Positions 11,901 to 26,900 of a stretch of DNA of 64,000 nt are shown here, piece by piece. Origin of the DNA: Kuschelorhynchus macadamiae (Eukaryota > Arthropoda > Insecta > Coleoptera > Curculionidae); the NCBI GenBank assembly GCA_030620095.1, contig JAUTXW010001314.1, positions 711,001 through 775,000 of the forward strand. The letters are read 5' to 3'. The notes beneath the pieces were generated by a model that did not search any database, was not told where the DNA came from, and saw only the letters and a list, made by a program, of their open reading frames with translations. The position numbers and the translations under genes are program-made. Each line of letters opens with the position of its first letter. The first letter of the stretch is position 1.

Positions 11901-14900
11901 TGCTCGCTAATTCCCAATACAATTACACTGGTGTCATCAGCGAATTTTATTGTCAAGTCCTGTATGTCCAGTTCGTTAATGAATATTAGGAATATAAGAG
12001 GTGCCAAGACCGATCCTTGGGCAGCTCCAATGTTGATGGGATATTCGTTTGATAGGCAGTCTTCAATCCTCACTGCTATCCTCCGCTCCTTTAGAAAAGA
12101 CATTATCCAGGAATTTGCCTTTCCTCCTATCCCTATGCAATAGAGTTTTTCTGCTATAAAATTTAGGTTCAACGTATCGAAGGCTCGAGATAGGTCAAAG
12201 AATAGACCCACTACAATACGGTTTTCTTCCAATTCTTGGAATATGAAATTTGTGAGGTCGAAAGAAGCAGATTCTGTAGATTTCCCCTTCCGAAAGCCAT
12301 GTTGGTTGGATCCTATTATTTTGTGTTTTTCTAGGAAGCCTTCTATTCTATTATATACAATTCTCTCGAAAACCTTACTGAAGCAGCTCAATAATGATAT
12401 AGGCCTGTAGTTTTCGATCAAGTGATGACTTCCCTTCTTGAATACTGGGACTATGGTTGCCAGCTTTAAGATGTTAGGAAATTTTCCCTGCTTTATTGAG
12501 TGGTTCAGCAGGGTGTGTAGGGGATCCTTTAATTCGTCGCATACTTTTTTCAATATTGTTGTCAGTATCCCGTCGAATCCGCTTGATTTTTTATTTTTCA
12601 GAGATAGGATAGTGGTTTTAACCTCGTCGGCTGTAACTGGGTGTAGATAGATAGAATGTTCGACCTGATTGCTAACAGTTGGGATTATCGATACGTTTGG
12701 ACCAAAATGGTTGCGCAGGGTTTTATCGGCGATGGTGGCAAAAAAATTGGCGAAGGAGTTTGAGATTATCTGATGGTCGGTAATAACCTCATCGTTCACC
12801 TTTATTGAGGTTATCCTATTCGATTTTTTTCTGCCCGTTTCTGCATTGATTATGTTCCATATTGTTTTTGCTGTGTTTGTCGCTGTGTCTATTTTATTCT
12901 TGTTATGATTGATTTTGGCCTCGGTGATACACTTTCTGTATTCCTTTCTAGTTTTCTTGTACTGTTCCTTGAGCTCATCGGATTGTGTTTGTTTTTTTGA
13001 GGAGAATACACGCGTTGGCTGTTTGCAGTAGTCCAGTAGATCGAACGAATCAAGCAAGTCCTTCAGTAATTTGTAATCTATGTGGTTTTCATTGAGACTG
13101 TTTATATTAAGATCTCCGCATAAGATAATGTTTGGTGATAGACTCGTTGCAACGGTCAGTAGTGAGGTTGTTTGGGTAATGAAGGTTTCAATGTTTCCAG
13201 TGGGTGGCCTATAGATTACTATTATGACATATTTCTCATTTCCATCTTTTAGTTCGACTGCGCAGCATTCTATGGCGGTTTCTATGCTGTGTTGCCCTAT
13301 CCCTTTAATTTCTCTAGCTTGGATTTGATCTCTTACATATATTGCCGCTCCGCCGTGAGTCGAAATTTTTCTGCAGAATTTTGATGTCAAGCTATACCCA
13401 GGTAAAGTCATGCTATTCATCCCGTCGTCTGTCACCCAGGTTTCCGTTACACACAGTATGTATGGTCGCTGTTCGTCAAGTAGTAATTCAAGATTGTTCA
13501 GTTTGTTAGGTAGTGATTGGACGTTTATACGGTACACTGATAACGTTGCACACTTTGTGTTTTGAGAAGTCAGTTGTGTGTTGTCATTTCGAGATTGAGC
13601 TGTGATAGGCGAGGGTATAAAAAATTACTTTTCTCTGGGCTTTTCTGAGCGCTGGTAACTTGCACATTATTTCCAGCAGACTTATTAATTAGTTTAAAGG
13701 ATTGGTTTTGTCCATGCTTTGCATTTGCACTCGAAGTTGCATTTGCACTCGAAGTCGCATTTGCACTCGAAGCCAATATGTTTTCTGATACCATATAAGT
13801 TTGAGTGGCTTTCGTAGTCCGTTCCCTGCTCCTCTGTAGATTCGTTGAAGTGTGATTGATGGCATATTCCGTATTTTCAGCAGTTGAGAGGCGGAGAGCT
13901 TGTGAATCTTCTGCACTTTGAGCTGGACAGTTTGCGATTTCCCTGTATGTCTCCATGGAGTTCTGGATGATATTCTCATATATATACCTTATTAAGTGAT
14001 TAGTTAGTTAAGTTATTATTAATATATATACCTTATTAATCTGCAAAAGGGTGTGAAAATTGTATAATAAATGTACAATAGGAAATTTATTTGTGCAATA
14101 CAACTTACTGAAGGACTATGTGATGCTGAGGGTTTGTCAAATGATAAATTGTCAAAGATTTTGGGTGATTTTGGTGATAAATCCTGTTTAGAATTATTCT
14201 CTTTAGCTGCATTTTGGATTATTCTGAAAAAAAAAGATAAGACAATATTTAATTGAGGCTAGAAAAAAATCACCTACAACAATTTATTTTTTTCTCAGTG
14301 TATTCCTCTTATTAAGAAAAGATAAGCTGAAATAATTAAACGATAATTAATGTTACTTATTGTGAAAACTGAATGTCTCTCTCTTCAGTGAAGCAAATAA
14401 ATGAGGTAAATAATTGTATATTTTTAAAGAAATTATGTTAGGGCCCTGTTGAATCTGTGTTAATCTCGCACTGGGTATATACAAACTATTTACGTTTCTG
14501 GTTACATAGTGACTTACGTCACTACATGTGGGATGGCTGAGGAGATGTTTTAAAAAATACATGCACATTGCAATATGTATAGACTAATTTCAGTAAGTAA
14601 ATGCTGCACTTTAAAAGTCATTCAAGACTCTCTAAATGGAATTAAATTTGGTTTTGTTAGGAAAAGTGCTGGTCAAATGTCAGTCCAAGGAATTTAACTG
14701 TGGTTTGTTGAACTAAACTACCTGATCCATCCTTAACAAGCAAACTTCTATCTTGAGCAACCATTAATGAAGTTAAAAGCATATATTTATTTTGCTTGTA
14801 TTCAAGCAAAGAACATTATCCAAACACCACACAGACATCTGATGACTTTCAGTGAAAACAGAAGTGTCATCCACAAAAGAGTAATGAAACTGTCATTTCT

Positions 14901-17900
14901 AATCAACAGTAGATCATTTATAAACAACAGAAAAAGGATGGGGCCCAATACACTACCCTGTGGTACTTACTTTAGTCTAAATGTGGGAGTTCTTGCTGCA
15001 AGGATGTTTTATGACTTCATAAAAGAATTTGACTGCGTCAGTTATGAAATACTGTTGAGGAAACTTGAAGTTTTGGTTTCAGAGTGTTTATAACTAGTGT
15101 CCCACAGGGATCCATCCTGGGACAACTATTGCTCCTGCTCTATATACTTGAAATTAAAGGTGACTTCACTCTTTTTTCAGGTAACACTTTCTTTTTATGG
15201 TGCGAGTCAGGTCAGTTGTGTTAAATGAAGTGATAAGTGATGACTTTATTCAAAGCCTGGTAGCCTATAGATGCACTATTGACATAATAGATTTAGATTT
15301 AATAACTATCAACAACTCATATAATATAAAGTTCTTGGGGCTTAATATAGACAAGTCATTTAATTTTATATACTCATGTTGAAGCACTTTAAAAAAACTC
15401 TTCCAACTGCTATATTAAGAATGACAGATAGCAAACTAGAACTCTATGCTATAAAAATGGTGTCGAATTATTTAAGATACGGGATTTGCTTCTGGACAGT
15501 TACAGTACTTGTTCAAGTCACTGTGTGTGCTGCAAAGAAAGGGCTTTACATTTTATGTATGGTATATGAAGAAGAGAGAAGAGAGAGTAAGCCATATTTT
15601 ATAAGACAATAATGGCCTTTCCAAGTTTATATTCAATGGTCATATAATAATATAAAGAAATATTTTGAGGATCAGTTTTATCTTGTTGTCTTGACTTGAA
15701 ACTAGAATTGTGTCCCCTTTTTATGGTCTGAAAATATTTTTTATTTTATTCTATAATGTCTCTCTACAGTTGAATGAATATGGGAGAATGTATGTATATG
15801 TATAAATTTATTTTGTATTTTTCAATTTTAGTAATTAGCATATTTCTTATTGTACTCAACCATTCCCACAAGTAATATGCTATATAGAACCTTCAGTTTT
15901 GTGTAAACGTAACTACTTACTACAAAAGATAAACTTACCTAACTAATGCTTCCCTTTCCTTGTACGCTTTATCCTTGAGCATATTCAATAACTCATATTG
16001 CTCGTCACTATATTTTTTTATCCTCTCTTCTACAGCTGCTTGTTCCTTTCTAATATAATGAGTAATTACGTCATTGAGATCTTTTATATATTTTTCTACA
16101 TTTCTGTTGTGATCTAAAAAAGCAAAGAAGTAATTAAAATGACTAAAAGTAGAAATGCTTGGATCTAATGTCTAATGATTATGAAACTTCAACTTTGTTT
16201 AATTCCTCCTTATCTCTGGAATGTATTCCCCTTTGCTTTAGCAACATCATTTTCATTGGCATAAATGTAAACTGAATAATAACTGTCAGCCACTTACATA
16301 ATATTCAAATTTGACCCAAAAAGGGCTTGCTTTCATTTCTGTCATCACATTACCAAATAAGTCCATGTAATTAATTAATTAATTTTCTACTATGTTTGTT
16401 TATTTTATAATTTATTTGATGGAGTTTTCTATTTAATATTTTTAAGTGTTCAAAAACATTAAATCCAAAAGAACTGATTCATTGAATTCTCTACAAACAA
16501 GTAGATCTTTTATATAAATATACAGTAAACACAAAATCCACAGACAAAATGACAAAGAAAAAAGAACAACTAAATAGACATTCTTCATTATCCAAAAGAA
16601 AATGTGTGAAAATCCACAAATATATAAAAGATAACCAGAGGTTAAATACTAAAACTGGAATGTTCAGGCTTAAAAATGCTTGGGAGATAATTACTGAGCA
16701 AAATGTTGTGCAGCTTAGGCACTCACATAAAAAAATAGTGACTATAAATTTGAAACATTGAAATTTTACAATGTTTACCACCTTCAAACACATAGAAGAC
16801 GACACCAAATTTGCTGCCTTAGGGCTTCTACAAGTAGTTAATGGTGATTATAGATAGCACCAAGAAAACATACTTTGCACTTACATGTATCTAAAATGGA
16901 ATTATCGGGTCCAATAGCATTGGGATTAACAATAATATGAAATATAGATGAAACCAGATCGCTTGATTTAATGTTACTTATAGCCTCTTGATTCTAAAAA
17001 AAATAATCATTAAACGATTTTGAAGTGACTTTTAATCAAACAATCAAGTTTTATACATTTACAATTTAAATTAGAGTAAATGAAAAATATTGCCCAATTT
17101 TGATTCGAAAGAGTATTAAAAACTGTTAAGTTAAAATAATATTTATACTATCAGTATAAAAATATATAACATATAATTAATTATTAAAACATAATTTTAC
17201 AAATACACTTTTAAAGAAATGAGATTTAATAACTGGTTTAATAGTGTTTTAGAAAAAAAAAATCATACAAATATTTCCTCAAAAATGTCTTAAAATTTCA
17301 GCTTAAAATATACATACCAGTAATTTAGGATGAACTAGTACATAGGTAGCACCTTTATCTCTATGAATGGCATGAGTTGGGACTTCACAATTTAAACAAC
17401 TGGTAATGTTCCATGAACCTAATTGTTTGCAATTTATTAGTCCAGGATGAACTTTGTTAACATCCAGTAATTTTCCTACATACCAGAAGTCCTAAAACAT
17501 GTATGTATTTAAATTACTAAAACTAGTTCTAGGCAAATACAGCTTCAGAAGAGAAAAAATTGAAAAAATACAATATGTACAGAATAGCAATGAATGTATT
17601 TTTATCAAACTTACACATATTAAGCTATATTATTATGGCTTTTTTCTTTTATACCTAATATCGTTCCTTCCTAAATACTTACCCTCGTATCCCTCTGTAT
17701 ATCTAGTACATATAGTATTATAAAGGGTTTCTGGTATGCTAACATTTCAATATTTCGAAAAACTCAAACTCAATATGCTTTATTATATAATTAATGAAAG
17801 TATAACTAAAAAATCCTACTAGAATATACCTTATGCCTTTAACTTAAATATAAGTAGAATTATCTAAAATAACAGATAGGTAAAAAATAAAAGACATACA

Positions 17901-20900
17901 AGCATAAAATAATCAACGGTCTTCAAAACAAACTAACATAATATAAAAGATATCATTTCAAATGTAAAACCAAACATCCTAAGAACTGTTAATGGAATAT
18001 GAGTAGAAAGTTTCACTATAAAATTAATTAACATTATACACTGGCCTATAAACATTATTACCTTTCTAAACTTATGGTCATAGGAAAGCAATTATATATT
18101 TTTAGGCTTTGAATATGATCGTGAAATTTTATTTGCTGTTTTATAAATTTTAATTATTTAAATAAAATTGATTGAAAAAAAGGGGACATTAGTTTTATAA
18201 ATATTAAAACACAACATATATGAATTAAACCATGCTTTCCCTGATGCTTTCAATCAGTCTAAATTCTTTTAGAAAACAGATTTTAGCACCTTAAAGTCAT
18301 GCTAGAGAATAATTGTATTAGTGGCAAAGAGTGTGAAGGTGTGACATATTCCCAGCTAGGCCAAGTCAATCAAGCGTTGGGGCACCTGACTACACATAGA
18401 TGATGAATCTAAGAGGGCATTCTAGGCTCTAAAAATCTGCCTCCTTCAAGTTATTAGACGTGGTGGAGAAATACCACTTTCAAAAGATTTATTAAGTCAT
18501 CTATATCTAAAGTTAAAGGCCTTAGAAAAAAAAATTATTCGAAAAGTTATGTTGTTTTTAATGTAAGTAAAAATGCCACTACATGCAATATATTCCAATT
18601 GGCTCCAATACATTTTCTGTCTCTCTAACATATATCAACACTGGGAAATTAAGTACTACTGATATATTAGTATGTCAAAAAAGAAACTGATGATTTGGAT
18701 GGAAGTAAGAAAGTGATGGATATATTCATGAACTTCAAAGGCTTCTGATATGGTTTTGCACACAAAACTACAAGACATTTTAAACCAGATGTGTCTAAAA
18801 GCTTACCTTCTCGTCATGCTCAGTATGTCAGAGTGGGAGGTTATTTTAAAAACAAAGTCAAACGGTTTCTGATTGAAAAACCATTTCAAGTAGGGGACAG
18901 ACTGACAATTTGGTGCCAGTACATCTGAGTTACCTGGAGTGTCCATATATATTCACTTCTATTTATTACTATTTATTATTTTACGTACTGTAATAGCAAC
19001 TATGTTGTATTATTTTATATTACGTATTGTGTAACAGTGATATAATGACTGACGAACTAATATTCATGTATGAAACAATGGCAAATAAATGCATAAATAA
19101 ATAAATAACTATTACAACCTAGATATGATCGCAGGCAACTACCTAATCTAACCCTTTTAGTCAACCCAAGGTGTTCTGTTAAGTTAGGTAGTTACTTGCA
19201 ATCTGATTGTTGCTAGACAGGAACCTGATACCTACACCAAAATAAATATCAATTTGGCAAAAAGCATGGTTCATCCTTTGGGTATTACATCATCAAATAT
19301 GCTCTTGAATTTTCAATTGACTGGTGAAGTCTATATGATATATGTTTACGCTATTTTAATTTAAGAAAATTCAAAAGAGATATATGGCAGCATCGCTAAT
19401 GCGCAACGAATCCGGAATTAAAAATATCCGAAGTAGTACCGATTTACCTTTCGATAAGTACACCTTTTCTCGGCGGTTTGACAAAATTTATCCAGTGTCC
19501 GGTTTTGTAGCTAGCTATATAAAACGAACGTGTTTTGAGTTTATATATTTATATTAAATCGATTTATACATTAACGCTACGGCTGTTACTCCATCTGAGA
19601 TTACTCCCCCGTGATTCCTTTTACCTTCCTTTTCCCTAAACCCTTATTTTCCTGGAATGAGAAGAAGACAGTGACAGCAGAGCCTTTCGGTAAGTTCATT
19701 CATAAAAACAGTCCACATTTATTTAAAAACTGAGCTAAGCGAAAACATTTTGATCCTATTCGAGCCCGGATTTCAGAAAAAAAAAATTAAATTTTATTTT
19801 AAATTGTATGATTATCGTTGGTTTTGTATGGCAGGCAATTCGTGCATTCCAGCACTTCGGTTTTTTTGTTGTTATTTTATTGCCTAAAGATTTTGTACCG
19901 GAATTGGGCATTTGCGATGTTGTCGGATTTTTAAACTTTATTTGTGAAAGTTATTTTTCCTAAATTTTGTCAAATTATTAATTACATGATTTATTTAATG
20001 GAAAGTATAGCGGTATACTTTTATGGTAATTAATTACGGAATATTTAAATTGTCAGTTACGAGTTATGATTTTTACTGAAAAGGCGGTTTTCAGCTAAAA
20101 AGATAGAAGTAAAAATGGTTTAGTCTAGACATTTTGATATTTTAATTAACTTTTCCTTTTATAAATTACTTTTAGTTATCGGATTTCTTTTTAACAAAAG
20201 GCAAGGTATATAAATCAAGGTACGAGTATATAATAAAATATATAATATATATAATAAACTATAATATATAAAACATAAATAAAATGACGACGGAAGAAAG
20301 GAAATTTATAATTCTTACAGCGAAAAAGGAGTCATTTTTTAAAATTATACAGTCGCTCTACGAACTTTTAAAAGATTTGAAAAAAGAACATTATATAAAA
20401 AAATTTAGAGCTGCATATACGACATTAGATAGCGTAAAAAACGATTTTATGAAGACCTTAGATGAAATCAATTTAATTGGATTTGAAGTAAAAGATGATT
20501 TCGTCCCCGATTATAATGCGGTTTCTGCAGTAAATGAGCTTTGTAGTTATATTCATTTCGCTGCAAAAAATTTAGATAAACAGACTCAGGCTTCGGGTGT
20601 CGCTCCAATGGCACCTACGACACAAATATTAACAGTGAGTGATAGCCGCCCCCAATTACCTAAAATTGAATTACCGGAATTCTCGGGAGAAATACGTCAA
20701 TGGGAAACTTTTCATTCATTGTATAAAAGTATGATACATAATAATTCAACTTTAACAGATCTCGATAAAATTCATTTTTTAGTAGGACATTTACGCGGCT
20801 CGGCTTTAGCTGTTTGTGCAGGTATTTCTCTTACGGCTGATAACTATGAGATTATTTATAAGGCTCTCGTAGATAAATACGAAAATAAACGGTATTTAGC

Positions 20901-23900
20901 CAATAGTTATTTACAACAAATTTTAGAGTTTAAACCTTTGCATACAGAGTCAGAAAAAAATTTAAATATTTTCCTAGAACGGTTTGATGTTGGGGTTTCG
21001 GCGTTAAAAAAATTAAATTTACCGGATTTATCTGATTTTATTTTATTATATCACGGTTTAACAAAATTAGATCACGATACAGTAAGGGCTTTTGAAGTTA
21101 GCCAAGGGAATACAGATATTCCTACTTATAATAACTTGGTTGAATTTGTAAAAAGGCAATCAAAAATATTACATCTGAATAAACCCTCTAGCAGTGGCGG
21201 CGGCTCTTTTACCAATATTAAAACAGCAAAATCATTTGTAATTAGTCAGAATAAACATACAAAATTTGCATGTGCTTTTTGCCAAAAATCGGGGCATTAT
21301 GTAGGTCGATGTGAAAAGTTTAAGGCGTTATTACCCTCTAAAAGATATGAAATAGTCCGGGATAAAAATTGGTGTTTTAATTGTTTATCTTCTAGCCACG
21401 GGGTTAGGTCATGTTTATCCAATAGAACTTGTTCTGTATGCTCAAAAAAGCACCACATTTTACTTCATATGGGAAGGACAGAAATCTCCTTGGAAATTAA
21501 AAATGAATCGGCAAAGGAAAGCGGAAATTTAGACATAAGTTCTAATCCAGTCACAGATAGTGGACAAGAAAAATATAATAATAATGTTTTGTGTAGCACT
21601 TTAACTAATAATTTTATTAATAAAGGTGATAATGTAAAGTATATTTCATTACTATCAACGGTGGTAGTTTTGGTTGTAAATGGCGCTTACCCTAATAGCA
21701 CGGCCCGGTTTATTTTAGATTCGGGAAGTGAAGTCAATTTGTTAACCCTAAAATCTTGTAAAAATTTAGGTTTAAAAATTCATAAACATTACACTTCAGT
21801 TCAAGGCTTAGGGTGCAATAATCAGGCGGTACGCGGTCTGGCGTCACTTTCTTTGGCTTCACGTTACGACTCAAATTCGGTTTACACAATTGAGGCACTT
21901 TTAGTGGATAAAATTACAGATCAATTGCCAAAGGTGGCGGTTAATTTGGAGGCCTTATCGGACTTTAAAAATATTGCGTTGGCGGATAATAATTTTAATC
22001 AACCCGGTGAAATTGACGGAATAATTGGGGTTGAATTATTTGCAAATATTTTAAAGGAAAATCGAATTACGGGAAAGTTGGGATTTCCGGTTGCGGTTCA
22101 GACATCTTTCGGATATGTTGTTATGGGAAAAACTCCAATAATAGAACGAAATTTAAATCCTTCGGTTTTCTTTACTCTTCGAGAAGAGCAATCCATTGAA
22201 CAACTTCTCGCGAAGTTATGGGAAGTTGAACAAGTACCAAATCGGGAGTTAGTGGTACCTGAACAGGCGGAATGTGAAAATATTTTTTGTCGTACATATC
22301 ACAGAGAAAAAAATGGTCGGTATACGGTAGCTTTACCTTTTAAATTCCCTCCAGAAACTTTAGGTGACTCACGGGGTAATGCGCAGGTCAGATTATTATC
22401 ATTAGAGAAACGGCTTGCTAAAAATTCAAATTTGCGTTTAGAATATAATAAGGTCATGCAAGATTTTCTTAACCAAGGTCATATGGCCTTAGTACAGGCG
22501 GAAAAAAAAGATACCACATCTTATTACATAGCGCATCATCCAATTGTTAAATTAAGTAGCACAAGCACGCCCGTAAGGGTAGTTTTAGATGCTAGTGCAC
22601 CATCGGATAATGATGTTGCGTTAAATGATATTTTATATAGCGGCCCAAAGTTGCAAACGGACATAGTAACTTTGTTATTAAATTTTCGGCTTTTTAGATT
22701 TGCCATGACTTCAGATCTGCGGCAGATGTATAGACAGATTAATATTTTGCCAGATCATTGGCGTTTTCAGCGGATATTATGGCGGTTTAGTCCTTATGAA
22801 CAAATTGATGAATACGAAATTCGAGTAGTTGCGTTTGGCTTAAAGGCGTCTCCGTACTTAGCCTTAAGAACAGTTCAGCAACTTATTAAAGATGAAAATA
22901 AGAATTTTCCTCTTGCGGCAAAGTTTGTGTCACGTGACCTTTATATGGACGATTATTGTAGCTCGGTAGATTCGGAAAAAGAAGCTATTCAGTTATATCA
23001 CGAGTCGATAAAATTATTTAATTCAGGCGGTTTTGATTTGGTTAAATGGTCATCCAATTCAAGTAATTTGTTGAAAAACATTCCTAAAGAAAATCGGTTT
23101 TCGGATACACCTTTATTTAAAACGGATACGAAAATTTTGGGTATACAGTGGGATCCACAAAGTGATACTCTAAGTTTTCGAGTCAATATTCCTGAAGAAA
23201 AATGTACCAAACGGACTATGCTATCGGCTATAGCACAATGTTATGATCCCATCGGTTTAGTAGCCCCATTTATTTTGTATCTAAAAATAATAGTTAAAAG
23301 GTTATGGCTTTTAAAATTAAATTGGGATGAATCTCCGCCAAATGATGTAAGACGACTTTGGGAGGAGTTGCGGTTAGAGTGGGGATTATTGGAAAAATTT
23401 ACAATCCCACGACATATAGGCGTTATCAGTAATAAACCGGTTAGTATTTTGGCCTTTGCAGACGCGAGCTTAGACGGATATGGGGTGGTCGTTTACGCAC
23501 GTACTGTATGTGCGGAAAATAATGAAATTAACGTGAAACTTATTTGTGCGAAATCTAAAGTCTCACCGGCAAAAAATTTAACAGTTCCTCGGTTAGAACT
23601 ACTAGCGGCTCATTTGTTATCAAAATTAGTAAAACATATAATAGAAACTTATAATGATCGGATTTTTATTTCCCAAATTTTAGCTTTTTCGGATTCTTCA
23701 ACTGTCATAAGTTGGCTAATGAGTCCTTATTTAAAAGACATTTTTGTTGCAAATCGAATTGCTCAAATTAAAGAAAATGTGCCAAATATATTATGGTATC
23801 ATATTGAAGGTATTCAAAATCCTGCAGACTGTGTATCAAGAGGGCTAAAGCCTAATCAACTTATTAATCATCCTATGTGGTTAACGGGACCCTTTTGGAT

Positions 23901-26900
23901 AAAATTACCTGAATGTAATTGGCCATGCTTTTCCCAAAATAATGATAATTTTTCTGGGGAAAATTCAAATGTTTTAATAGCTGCTAGTAAGGAAAAATCG
24001 GAGCCCCATCCATTTTTAAAATTGATAGATAGAATTTCTTCTTGGCTAAAAATTTTACGAATTGTCGTTTTGGTTTTAAGGTTTTTAAAAGTTCTTCCAA
24101 GAGGAAAAATTATTTTAGCTAGTGATTTGCAAAAGGCTGAATTTTGTTTAATAAAATTAATTCAACAAGAATATTTTGGTTCGGATATTAATATGTTAAA
24201 TATCAATCAACAATGTTCATCAAAATTAAAACGACTTCACCCCTTTATGCAAGACGGGTTGCTTAGGGTCGGGGGTCGCATTGGTAATTCGGATTTAACT
24301 TTTTATCAGAAACATCCCTTAATTTTACCGGGAAAATGTTCTTTGACTGAGAGACTTGTTGATTATTATCATCAAATTAATTTGCACACGGGTGCTCAAT
24401 TGCTAGAAGCAATTTTGCGTAATAAATATTGGATTTTAGGAGGAAGAAATTTGATTCGTAGTAGAATTTATAAATGTAATCGGTGTTTTCGTTTAAGACC
24501 GAAAATTTTGGAGCCATTAATGGGTGATTTGCCTGCGGTTAGGGTACATGAAGCTAGGGCATTTTTAAATACAGGAGTTGATTATTTTGGACCTATTAAG
24601 ATTACAATGGGAAAAAGAAAAAATGCCACCGTTCATAAGGCTTATGTAAGTTTATTTTGTTGTATGAGTGTTAAGGCAATACATTTAGAGTTAGTCAGTT
24701 CTCTTTCTACCCCTCATTTCATGCAAGCTTTTAAACGTTTTCTTTCACGTAGAGGACCGGTACAAACTATGTTTTCAGATAACGGTACGACTTTTTTGGG
24801 AGCAAAGCGGGTGCTTCGTGAACTAAATCAAGTTATTAACTCTCCTGAGTATATAAATGCTTTAGAAACCGAGTTGGGAGTTCAGGGAGTTCAATGGAGG
24901 AACATATGCCCTTTAAATCCGCAAGAAGGAGGTATTTGGGAAAGTAATGTTAAATCGGTGAAAAATCATATTTACAGGGTAGTGGGCGAACAGATTTTAA
25001 CTTATGAAGAATTTAACACCCTCCTTACCCAAATCGAGGCCCTATTAAATTCGCGCCCTTTGTGTCGCTTGTCATCGGATCCGACGGCACCAGAGGCGTT
25101 GACACCTGCTCATTTTTTGACATTAACCTCTTTAAATGGGTTTCCGGCGGAAAATTTAGATAATATCCCATTGAATAGATTAGATAGATTTCAACTCATT
25201 GATAAAATGGTACAAGATTTTTGGAAACAGTGGAGATTAGAATATCTCACCACCTTACAAAACCGTCAAAAATGGAACGAAAACCAGACAAATATTCTAC
25301 CCGGCACGGTAGTTCTTTTAAAAACAGATAATGCTCCCCCCTTGCATTGGCCTTTGGCAATAATAACGGAGGTTCATCCAGGGAAAGATGGAGTTGTGAG
25401 ACATGTAACTTTAAAGACAAATAAGGGTCTTTATAAACGACCGGTTATAAGGATATGTCCTTTACCGACTCAGTAATTATCATAGTTATAAGGGTATTTC
25501 TTCGGATTAGAATTATAATTTTTTTTTTTTTGGTTAAATAACTAAAATATGTTTGATTTTATTTAAGGTTAAGACTAAATACACTGATGGGTTTAATAAC
25601 ATTGGGTGATATTAAAATTAGAAACTTTAAGTGTCTGATTTAATATAATAAGATGAAATTTTGGGATTTTATTTATTTATTTATTTTTTTTTTCGATTTA
25701 ACTGAAAAACTATTTTTCAGGGTCGGCGGTATGTTTACGCTATTTTAATTTAAGAAAATTCAAAAGAGATATATGGCAGCATCGCTAATGCGCAACGAAT
25801 CCGGAATTAAAAATATCCGAAGTAGTACCGATTTACCTTTCGATAAGTACACCTTTTCTCGGCGGTTTGACAAAATTTATCCAGTGTCCGGTTTTGTAGC
25901 CATATGAAACGAACGTGTTTTGAGTTTATATATTTATATTAAATCGATTTATACATTAACGCTACGGCTGTTACTCCATCTGAGATTACTCCCCCGTGAT
26001 TCCTTTTACCTTCCTTTTCCCTAAACCCTTATTTTCCTGGAGTGAGAAGAAGACAGTGACAGCAGAGCCTTTCGGTAAGTTCATTCATAAAAACAGTCCA
26101 CATTTATTTAAAAACTGAGCTAAGCGAAAACAATATATGTATGATAAAATTAGAGTCCTAATCTGTAAGTTCTATTTACTGCAGGAGGTCTTACATACCA
26201 AAATTCTGTTTTCTGTATAAAGCACCAGTAGAGCCTCTTTTTTTACTATGTGATATTGGTCTCAATGTTAAAATGTATGACTGTAACTTTTACAATACAC
26301 CAGGTATAATATAGGTACAGATCTCTATATACATGGTAGTCAAAGCCAATTTACTCCATTTAGCAAATTAAATACGAAGAGCAAAGTGCAATTAAGAATT
26401 TGATTTGAAATATTTAAAGATTGTTTGAGTATTTTGGTAAATACAAATATATCAGCACATTAACTGTTGCACCATTTCTGTGTTCTCTCAGCAGCATGCC
26501 CAATATCTATATTGAAAATTGCTTGTAACCCACTCTACTTCACAAAGTCATAGATAAGCTATAAATTGTTCGGGTCTTGTGTCGTTAACGAATCCACACA
26601 TTTCTCATTTTATAGACTAGTTTAAAAGTAAAAACTCTTAAAATAACATTTTTTTACTTTTTTCCTGAAAAAAAAAAAATCAAAAAAGTTCACAAATTTT
26701 ACTACTTTTCTGTGCAAAAACTTTATTATGATGGTTTGAACAAAATCAAAAAACAAGTTATTTATGTACATGGTTGCCAAACTCACCTGATTTTCAGATC
26801 ATATATACCACAGGCTTTAATGACGGTTTTATTACGAACCTGGGCTAACCTAACAATATTGGTTTTGTTACATAAAACCTAACTTTAATATAGTCCTGAA

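Larger units (their letters stand above)
10800..13998 (-). mobile_element. CR1-type non-LTR retrotransposon, copy A (5'-truncated)
   Basis: A minus-strand element in a Lobe intron. The 3' end is a tandem array of an ATTCAA-type hexamer (10801-10827) after a 3' UTR, and the 5' end breaks off at about 13998 inside ORF1. It is nearly identical to element B (31569-36272) over the shared length. Differences: A carries an in-frame 411-bp deletion in the endonuclease region (junction near 12992) and keeps about 124 bp (about 11650-11773) that B has lost. A 3' microsatellite tail plus a CR1-like ORF1 in the sister copy suggest the CR1/L2 group. Confidence 0.85.
19338..26137 (+). mobile_element. BEL/Pao LTR retrotransposon, nearly intact
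   Basis: LTRs lie at 19343-19747 and 25732-26132. Both begin TGTTTACG and end GAAAACA (TG...CA), flanked by the 5-bp duplication ATATA (19338-19342 and 26133-26137). The LTRs differ only by a 4-bp indel and about three substitutions, so the insertion is recent. One long open frame codes the whole polyprotein. It lies on the plus strand, antisense to the Lobe gene whose intron it occupies. Sequence before the 3' LTR reads GGGTCGGCGGTA, a likely polypurine/priming region. I could not assign the tRNA primer site. Confidence 0.93.

Noticed and set aside
11871..12143. Plus-strand frames within elements A and B (also 12438-12650, 32522-32794, 35711-36034)
   Set aside because: They are antisense shadows of the retrotransposon coding frames and recur identically in both copies.
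13727..13776. Three 18-bp units as a CRISPR-like array
   Set aside because: They are contiguous coding repeats (SSANAT) in a retrotransposon ORF1, without spacers.
19748..19775. TTCGAGCCC after the 5' LTR as tRNA primer binding site
   Set aside because: It matches tRNA T-arm sequence in the sense direction, whereas a primer site must be complementary to the tRNA 3' end.
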